Below, in pieces: positions 56,820 to 64,000 of a stretch of 64,000 nt of DNA. Made by a program: the position numbers and the translations under genes. Location of the stretch: the NCBI GenBank assembly GCA_013397115.1, contig VWZW01004616.1, positions 314,420 through 378,419 of the forward strand. The letters run 5' to 3'. Source of the DNA: Edolisoma coerulescens (taxonomy: Eukaryota; Chordata; Aves; Passeriformes; Campephagidae). The notes beneath the pieces were generated by a model. That model saw only the letters and a list, made by a program, of their open reading frames with translations. It ran no database searches and was not told the DNA's origin. Every line of letters starts with the position of its first letter. Positions within the stretch are counted from its first letter, which is position 1.

Positions 56820-59800
56820 CTGAAAATCCTTGAATTTGCTTATATTATTACATTTAAATATTATTTACATTATTATTTAAATATTATTACATTTTAAATC
56901 TGTGGTCCCATATTTTACAGTGGATGCCCTGGAAAGGTCACTCAAAATAATTGTTTCCTGAAGTTCTACCAATGGAGTTGAGTCATCCCAAATTTTTGAT
57001 ATTGACTTCTAACAGATTGTGTCAACCGTCACAGTAACTGTGCTTTTACGGCATTTCCTTCCTTAATGTATGTGCTATCAGAATAGTTGTGCCCAAAATT
57101 CAACACTGAATTCTGTCAATGTGTAGTTACACAGCCCATTTCTCATTGTACACGAGGGTTAAACTTTCCACTCACAATTTATTTTCAAATCTAGATACCG
57201 CTGGAGATACAAAATTGAGATTTAAAGGCAGAGTGAAATTAGGTATGTATCTGCATCTACAGCATAATGCACAGATTATTTATATGAGGAAGGAACCAGT
57301 CTGGAAAATGATCAGTGAAATAACTTTGCTTAGGTGACAGATACAATGGCAAACACGGGAAGTACTTTCAGATACCAATTTTTGAAGCATATATGGTTAC
57401 AATAGCTAAAGATATTGTGGAAGCTCTTGTTCAAAATGCTGAGATCTTATCTGCTTACAGCTTTCACGCAACGGAGAGATACGATTTTTAAAAAATGCAA
57501 GTGTTACCATCAAAGGTGCTGCTGGCATCTTCTTAGAATGTGAAAACCTTTTGGAATTTACATTAATTAATTTTTAGAAGGTGCAAAAGTAACTTGCAGT
57601 CTGCAGCAATAAATCCTAATACATAGCTAAGGGATGCCAGTGAGCAACCACATCTCCCTGAGTTTTGATTGTCACGTACATTATAGTCCTTGGTCTTTTG
57701 GGGATGTGCATACGTATATGAACTGTTATTTCCTGCACATTTTGGGTGTGAAGCACTCTCTGACTGATCACCCTAAAGCTAACTTTTTGTTTTGCTTGAA
57801 AAAAAAAATAACCCTTCCAACATTTCTCACAGTTTTCAAACAGCAGCTGGGAAATAACACTGCAAATTGTTTTAAGCATTTCTTGCTTACTGTGTTGCAG
57901 GTGAGTCTCTATCTGTGCCATGTTTGGAGAAAAATTTTAGGTCCCCTGACTTACTGGTGACTGGTGTCATCTGTAAAAGAAACAAAAAAAGCAGGAAGGT
58001 AAAAAGACAACAGACAACAGGGCCAACACATGTGCATAGAAAACCCACCAGCTTCCTGAATAAGGAGAGAATATACCTCGTTTTAAAAAGAATGTCTATC
58101 AGCCATGAAATGTTAACTCCCATGTGGTTACAAACAAGGAAACAGTGCCCTGCTATTAAAAAAAAAAAGCTACTTGCAAATAAAAGAGAGTTTTCAGGTA
58201 TGCATAGAAACAAGAGGTTATGAATCTGCTTGAAGCCAGCTTAAAACACACACTGTCTTAAAAGAACTGTTATTTGTGCTACTACAAGTGCAAAAGCAGA
58301 ATGCTAAAAAGCTTTCTTATTGCATAGTTTTCATAAGAAAAACCTGTCATTTTTAAGCCTGTAAGTTTCATTCAAAAGCAGTTCAAATCACTCCAGGTTA
58401 CCTTGTAATTCAGGGCTAAAAAGATTACCCAAATCTGGAAAAGTAAATTCTCTCATTTCCAAGGTAATTAGTGGGTCTCTGTACAACTTGCAAACAAACC
58501 CTCTACAAACAAATCTCTTCTAATTCTAACAGGTCTCATACTTCATTAAAGAATTCCCACAAGGAAATGTGAATGCCCTTCCTGAGTCTTCAGGGACAGG
58601 TTATTTTATTAGTTTAATATTATTTTTCTGCTTAGAATAAACAGGATCAAGCTCCCATTGACTTACTGAATTCATACATTTACACTGCCCACAACTACCA
58701 TGTTCAAACATTAGTCATTAGAATTAGTCTGCTGTAAAAACACAGATTGCTGGATTAGTTTAGACAAAAGTCAGCCTATTAGAATACAATAATGTAGCAC
58801 TGGCAAGGCTAGGAAGAAAAATCATCTACTTCACACACAAAATCCTTGTTAATACAGTAATAAACTTGAGACTAAAAAAATGGTAAAAGTAAACACAAAA
58901 GAAGGAAATATAATACCACTGATATGAAAATACAAGGGAGTGTTGTAAAGGGAATGACTCCAAGTAATTAATACCTCCTTCAGCATTTATAACCTTGTGG
59001 TTCCTTGCCATACACAATCACGAATTCACTTTGTTTGCAATCAAAACAAATTCTTTTTCAGAAAATCCTGTGTGAATGATGTCAAACCATTTTTAGCCTC
59101 CTTTTTGAGTAAATATTACAGAACCTTCTCACTGTACTAATACTACAATCAAATATGAACCATTCCAAAGAACAGTAGAGTAGAATTCCCTAAAGTGCTA
59201 CTACAGAAAACTGACCTCTTATAAAAAATAGACTATGATTTTTAATATTTTCAGACATCTAAACACCCCAAATTATCCTTGTTTTACAGTTAAAAGATTG
59301 AAGTATCCACTAAATTAAGCTGCTTAACTGAAAGTTCTTATGATCTGTTTTAAAAACAACTCATCACATAGCCTTTCACATATGAAAGCACAGCTTTTTA
59401 GTATGAGTACCAAGGAAAGAAGAGCACACAACTGGAGACACTCAAATAGCTGTGTTCACTTCCCATGGCAACTCATGAGAATTCCGACGTCTGTGGAGAC
59501 AGACTCCCAACACTCCACAGTACCGTGTGAGTATGACAGCTTTCTTGCTTTATTCCTACAACCTTTCAAGCATGTAACAAAGGAGGAACTAGATACTAGA
59601 TCTTTTTGAAGCAGATCTCGCTGCCACTACCTCCTTTTGTCTGTCCCACACACCTTTGCGTCCCTCTTAGCCTACTCCTTGACCTACTTTTCACATCCTA
59701 GTGATGTAAGAAGTAGCAGTACTGAAGAAACGAGGGGATCAGTGGCAGATGCACGGAGGCAGTGCAGGAGCTGGTGAAACAACGGGATAAAGCATCAGGA

Positions 59801-62064
59801 GGAAGAAGTGGAGGCTGAGAAAACAGGCAGGAGGTATTTGGCTAAGAAGGTATGGGAACACACACTGGGAACTCACTAAGGACATGTCAATGTAAGGAAC
59901 AAGTCAGGGAAGGCTGGAGTACGGAGGAGCTGAGGCTGTTGATCTCATCTTTGTCCATTTCTAAACCTCTCCACCACTTATTATGCATGAGCACATTTCC
60001 CATGAAGCTCCAAACAGCTCTGCATTATTGTCACTGCCTCTGTATTGAGATGCAGTAAAGCTGGTGTTGGAACAGGCATGGTGTGAGCCATGACACTGAT
60101 CCAGATCACAGAGCTTAAATATTAATATCATATTATTAGGGCAGTGTCTGCTTTAAAGAAAAACACCCTAATGTTTCAGATACTTATGAATATTTTTCTG
60201 ATCACAAGAACAAATACTGAACACAGCACAAAAAATGAGCTCCTTTGTACAGTGCCACTAGTGGTGTTCAATTTTGTTGCCGTGTTCTAATTCTCCCCCT
60301 ATTTGTGAGATAGAGCCCACCAGAAGGAGAAGAGAACATTAGTTCATGTTAATTGTAGAAGCTTGGATTTTCTGAAGTTTCTTTTGCTTTATGATCATAG
60401 ACACAAAAATTGTAACAAAATATCTATTTTTCTTTTCTAAAGGGCTTGCTTGCTTTACAGCTCTTTTATATTATACTTAAATTCTCTCTTGCTTGCAACA
60501 TAAGAAGCAACCAAGGCAATATAAATAAAGGCAAAATACACAAAAGCATATCAAGTTCCTGATCCCTGCTGTAGAATCCACAGCAGTAAACCAAGCACTA
60601 AACCCTTCCTGTGCAACTTATGGGAGCAATCAGGTATTTCAGAACACATTTTCTAAAAGAACCTGAAGGAGAGGGCATCTAAAGGAAATACTAGGGGGAA
60701 AGTCTCATCCCAGATCTACGTCTTTGGTAATGCTTTTCTCTAGGTTGTGCATCCCTAAGACTCATGGTCTGCAGAGGTTCTCTGGCAGTCTAGGAAGTAG
60801 ATGGACAGAATAGAGTAGTGCAGGAAATCTATTCAGATGATTCAAGCCATGACAGTAAATGAGTTTGCTCTATAGCCTACAGAGGAACTCTCCCATAGAA
60901 GCTGTTTCTACAGAACTTGATCTAATTAAAAATTCAATGGATCACAGATGGCAAGAATGAACATGTCTCTGATGCCTTTTCAGACTCGTCTTTAGGACAC
61001 TACACTCAGTATTAAGCTTGTATTTTGTTTTCTATTATGCAGTCCATGGATAAAAGATTCACAGCCATGTATTTAACTCCCCAAAACTATGCCAGTGCCG
61101 CTGTCAAAACTGTTCTAACAAGTCAAGTTTGGGAGAAATTTTGTGACACCACACCACACTCATCATTTTCTTTCCTGCTATTCTGCACCCATCCACATAT
61201 TTCCCCATAAAATGAACAACCGGCAGAGGCCTTTGCGAGCAGAATTACATATATTTCTTTTGCCATGACCTTCCTATTTAAAATGCAATTAATTTACAAT
61301 TGCTTTTCCCCCTCTCTAGTGTTTTTAAAGAACAAGCCTATCTAAATCAGACTGACCATATTCTAGCCTTTACATCTAACAGTATTAGCTTAGTTATGAG
61401 AATCTAGCAGAACTGTGGCTCTGTATATAAGAGAGACATCGGCAAGAATTTCTCTCTTTTGCATAAAAGGGAAAAATCTGTTGGGTGAAAACTGTAGTCA
61501 TGGCTTAACACTAACAAATACTGCATCTCAGAAATCAAATTCACTACATGAGCTTTTGAGGGATAACAAAAGGAGGAGGAGGAAGAGTGGAGGCAAGATA
61601 CTTCAGATTGAAGCAGTATGGTTTACAACACCTGTTTTCAGTCTTGACGATTTAGCCCCTGGGAATTTATATGGGGTCACAGCTTTGCACCAACACTTGC
61701 ATAAAAACAGTTCAATTCTCTTCAGAAAGATGCTATGAGGACCCAAGGAGAAAAATGGGGAAGGGAGAAGTGAGCCTTCTCCAGAGACAATATGTGTCAC
61801 TCAACAGCATTTTTAGTTCTGCTTGACCAATTCAGTGGCTCAGCCTGATTCTTCCTATCTTTAAACAGACCGGCCACCTACAGTAAATGTCTATGCATGG
61901 AATTTCACCTTTTCTTTTTTCCCCCAACAGGCTGTAAACCAGATACCTTCCCTTTCAATGACTCAATACTGTAGACACAGAAGTAAATATTTTTTGAGAC
62001 AGAACACATAGCTACCAGCTTACAAATAAAGTAGCACCACACATGCTTAAGAGAGAGTAATTCA
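56820..62064. other. Non-coding DNA upstream of the candidate minus-strand exons
   Basis: Probably intronic for the minus-strand gene. One plus-strand segment (57833-57900) is bounded by strong splice-like sites. No protein-coding exon is recognised. Confidence 0.4.
56838..56898. repeat. AT-rich imperfect tandem repeat
   Basis: Repeating units of the form attattacatttaaat and attatttacattattattt make up this low-complexity stretch. Confidence 0.7.
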
Positions 62065-62627
62065 ACTTGCAGGAGCAGCTGACAGGCTGGAGGGAAGGGA
62101 TGCCATCCAGAGGGACCTCAAGAAGCTTGAGAGCTGGGTCTATGCAAACCTCATGAAGTTCAACAAAGCGAAGTACAAGGGCCTACACCTGGGTTGTGGC
62201 AATCCTAGACACACCTACAGGCAGAGAAGTGATTGAGAGCAGCCTTGTGGAGAAGGATTTGGGGGTGATGGTTGATGAAAAACTCAACATGAGCCAGCCG
62301 GGTGTGCTCAGAGCCCAGAAAGCCAAACAAATCCTGGTATGTATCCAAAGGAGTGTGGCCAGCAGGTCACAGGAGGTGATTCTGTGCCTCTACTCTGTTC
62401 TTGTGAGACCCCACCCAGAGTGCTGTGCCCAGTTCTGGACATGGAACTGTTGGAGCAAGTCCAGAGGAGGGTCATGAAGTTGATAAGAGGATGGAGCACC
62501 TCACCTACGAAGACAGGCTGAGAAAGTTGGGGCTGTTCAGCCAGGAGAAGAGAACTTTGCATGGAGAGGTCACAACAACCTTTTGGTATCTGAAGGGGGC
62601 CTACAGGGAAGCTGGAGAAGGACTCTT
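62065..62627 (+). mobile_element. CR1 LINE, 5' segment of a broken copy
   Basis: A clear CR1 match to the end of the reverse-transcriptase ORF and 3' region: ggatgccatccagagggacc, ctcatgaagttcaacaaagc, gagaaggatttgggggt and gaccccacccagagtgctgt. Read as protein it gives DAIQRDLKKLESWVYANLMK, then stops and frameshifts, so it is inactive and 5'-truncated. The element continues at 63105-63376 and 63655-63685. Confidence 0.92.
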
Positions 62628-63104
62628 TGTCTGTGTCCTGACTTCAGCCAAGGCAGGCTTAAATTTTGTGCAATAGCTGGGAGGGGCATGGCCAGGACCC
62701 AGATGTAATAGGACCTCACACCATTGCCAGGGGTGGGGAGAGAAGGACTCTCTTGGAGAAGGGCGTTCCTTCCAGTCAGAAACTTGGTGGGGGGAAGCCA
62801 TCTGGTACTAATTTATTGTGGCAGGCTTCACAGTGAGCATTTTTGGATGTGAATCATGCTCTCTTTTGTACACTTTTGTTATTAATATTGCTGCTGTTAC
62901 CGTTCATTTTCTTATCTCATTGCTGTTTACAGTAAATTGTTCTTATCAAAACCCATGATCTTCACCTTCTGTGCCTCCAATTCTCAACTTCATCCTGGCA
63001 CAGTGGAAAGCAGGGGAGGAAACGGGAGCAAGAGAGCTCCGTGTGGATTGGGAGAGCCTTGGTGGGAGCACTGAACTGGGGAGCACCATTACTAAACTAC
63101 AACA
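62628..63104 (+). mobile_element. ERVL-type solo LTR inserted in CR1
   Basis: 477 bases begin TGTCTGTG and end AACTACAACA, interrupting the CR1. Inside, agtaaattgttcttatcaaa, cccatgatcttcacctt and tgcctccaattctc correspond to the R/U5 part of common bird ERVL LTRs, and the end resembles their usual CTGGGG...TAAACCACAACA terminus. No coding part of a provirus remains. No target duplication is visible, and a few CR1 bases seem to be missing at the junction. Confidence 0.75.
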
Positions 63105-63376
63105 GCCTGTAGTGATAGGACAAGGAATAATGGGTACAAATAGAGAGAGGGGAAATTTAGGTTAGCTATTAGGGGGAAATTTAGGTTAGATATTTGGAGG
63201 AAATTTTTTACTGTGAGAGTGGAGAAACACTGGAACAGGTTGCCCAGGGAAGTTGTGGATGCCCCAACCCCGGCAGTGCTCAAAGCCAGGTTGGATAAAG
63301 CCTTGAGCAACCTGGTCTAGTGGGAGGTGTCCCTGCCCATGACAGAGGGGGTTGGGACTACATGATCTTTAAGGTC
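63105..63376 (+). mobile_element. CR1 LINE, middle segment
   Basis: The same CR1 resumes with tgtagtgataggacaagg and continues through cactggaacaggttgccc, ggtgtccctgcccatgacag and atgatctttaaggtc. A 24-bp stretch is duplicated in tandem at 63150-63197. It is then broken by a second LTR. Confidence 0.92.
63150..63197. repeat. 24-bp tandem duplication inside CR1
   Basis: gggaaatttaggttag plus eight bases occurs at 63150-63173 and again at 63174-63197 with three differences. Standard CR1 tails carry it once. Confidence 0.8.
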
Positions 63377-63654
63377 TGTCGCTGTGGTACCGCTAGCTGC
63401 GTGCAAGAACCAGGCTGAATCAGGTGAGGCGGAATTCTGATTTTATTATATAATTCTAAAACTTATATAGACTTTTGAAAGTTCCTCCGGATTGGGTCAA
63501 TTCAAAACCTCCCCCTAGGCTGATAGGCCAGGTTGAACTGTCCATCATTCCAGAGACAGCTTCAATAACATCCAAACCTTATCTTTGTTTATAGAACACA
63601 GGGAGAAGAAAAGAAAAATTCCCACGGGAAAGAGTCTGTGCTGTCACAAAGGTC
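63371..63654. repeat. 6-bp target-site duplication AAGGTC flanking the minus-strand LTR
   Basis: AAGGTC occurs at 63371-63376 and again at 63649-63654, exactly bordering the LTR. The CR1 reads through normally if the LTR and one copy are removed. Six bases is the duplication size typical of class II (ERVK-type) integrases. Confidence 0.85.
63377..63648 (-). mobile_element. Class II (ERVK-type) endogenous retrovirus solo LTR
   Basis: 272 bases bounded by TG...CA. On the minus strand it starts TGTGACAGCACAGAC and ends CCACAGCGACA. It carries an AATAAA signal on that strand (TTTATT near 63442) ahead of a short R-U5, so the LTR points leftward. It sits inside the CR1 tail with a perfect 6-bp duplication. 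No internal viral genes are present, so it is a solo LTR left by recombination. Confidence 0.85.
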
Positions 63655-63685
63655 CATTCCAACCCCTTCACATTCCATGATTCTA
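63655..63685 (+). mobile_element. CR1 LINE, 3' terminal segment
   Basis: cattccaaccccttcacatt followed by ccatgattcta is the last part of the CR1 element after the LTR insertion, ending in the diagnostic 8-bp-type terminal repeat. Confidence 0.85.
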
Positions 63686-64000
63686 ACTCAAACAGTACAA
63701 ACTGCATTTTAAAGGAAAAACAGAGTACCAAGAAATAGGAAACTAAAGAGCTCAAAAGCTGAAATATGTTAATGTTGGGTAAGGATTAAGAAAAACGGCC
63801 CATTCCTCATAGATGGTGCCATAGTAACATCTCCTTCAGATGAATGATTTCTTAAAGAATAATCAAAGTCACTACTACTTCAAAAGTAGATGTGCAAACA
63901 CATATCTATTTTATAATCTATCCAACAATTTATGAGGAAGACTACACAGCAGCTTTGCACACTGATTCTAGAAAAGCACAGTTTCTGTCAGCCCCAGATG
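63686..64000. other. Unassigned non-coding sequence to window end
   Basis: AT-rich DNA after the CR1 terminus. I see no gene or repeat in it. Confidence 0.5.

Noticed and set aside
61941..61970. 22-base minus-strand microexon candidate with a good acceptor
   Set aside because: Too short to judge; no phase partner could be established.
62196..62477. 93-codon plus-strand open frame near the window end
   Set aside because: It is a reading of the CR1 reverse-transcriptase remnant, not a host gene.

Overview
The window is vertebrate nuclear DNA, almost certainly from a bird. It holds a spliced gene with compact but ordinary introns. It also holds CR1 LINE tails ending in the 8-bp-type ATTCTATGATTCTA terminus, one bird-type ERVL solo LTR and one class II (ERVK-type) solo LTR. 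The main gene is the proto-oncogene MYB (c-Myb), on the + strand from before base 1 to about 27,045. I could place coding exons 2 to 15, including the optional exon 9A. All of them have GT-AG boundaries and consistent phases. Exon 1 (about 23 coding bases in other vertebrates) is not in the window, which opens inside the CpG-rich start of intron 1. Assuming a standard exon 1, the exons give about 642 residues without 9A and about 764 with it, the usual sizes for vertebrate c-Myb.

Layout. 1-2,501: intron 1, CpG-rich for about the first 1.1 kb, with a T-rich tract at 283-304 that resembles the known MYB elongation-attenuation element. 2,502-15,955: exons 2-14, covering the R1R2R3 DNA-binding domain, the CBP/KIX-binding activation helix, the FAETL region, exon 9A, the EVES region and two IKQE SUMO motifs. 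15,956-25,601: a 9.6-kb last intron that contains a possible in-frame 81-base cassette exon at 17,585-17,665. 25,602-25,718: the final coding exon. 25,719 to about 27,045: 3' UTR with miR-150 and miR-15/16 seed matches and an 11-bp hairpin.

27,045-54,000 is mostly non-coding. It holds a possible unannotated two-exon gene at 28,128 to about 31,090, a perfect 20-bp inverted repeat at 38,778-38,827, an ancient CR1-type reverse-transcriptase fossil at about 44,610-44,930, and several very old short repeats. 54,062-56,819 on the minus strand holds a good terminal coding exon and a phase-compatible exon upstream of it. By position this would be the 3' end of AHI1, which lies convergent to MYB in other vertebrates, but I do not recognise the protein sequence. 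62,065-63,685 is a CR1 element on the + strand broken by two solo LTRs. One of them is flanked by a perfect 6-bp target duplication.

Limits: assignments rest on reading by eye and on remembered protein families. No alignment, RNA data or conservation data were available.
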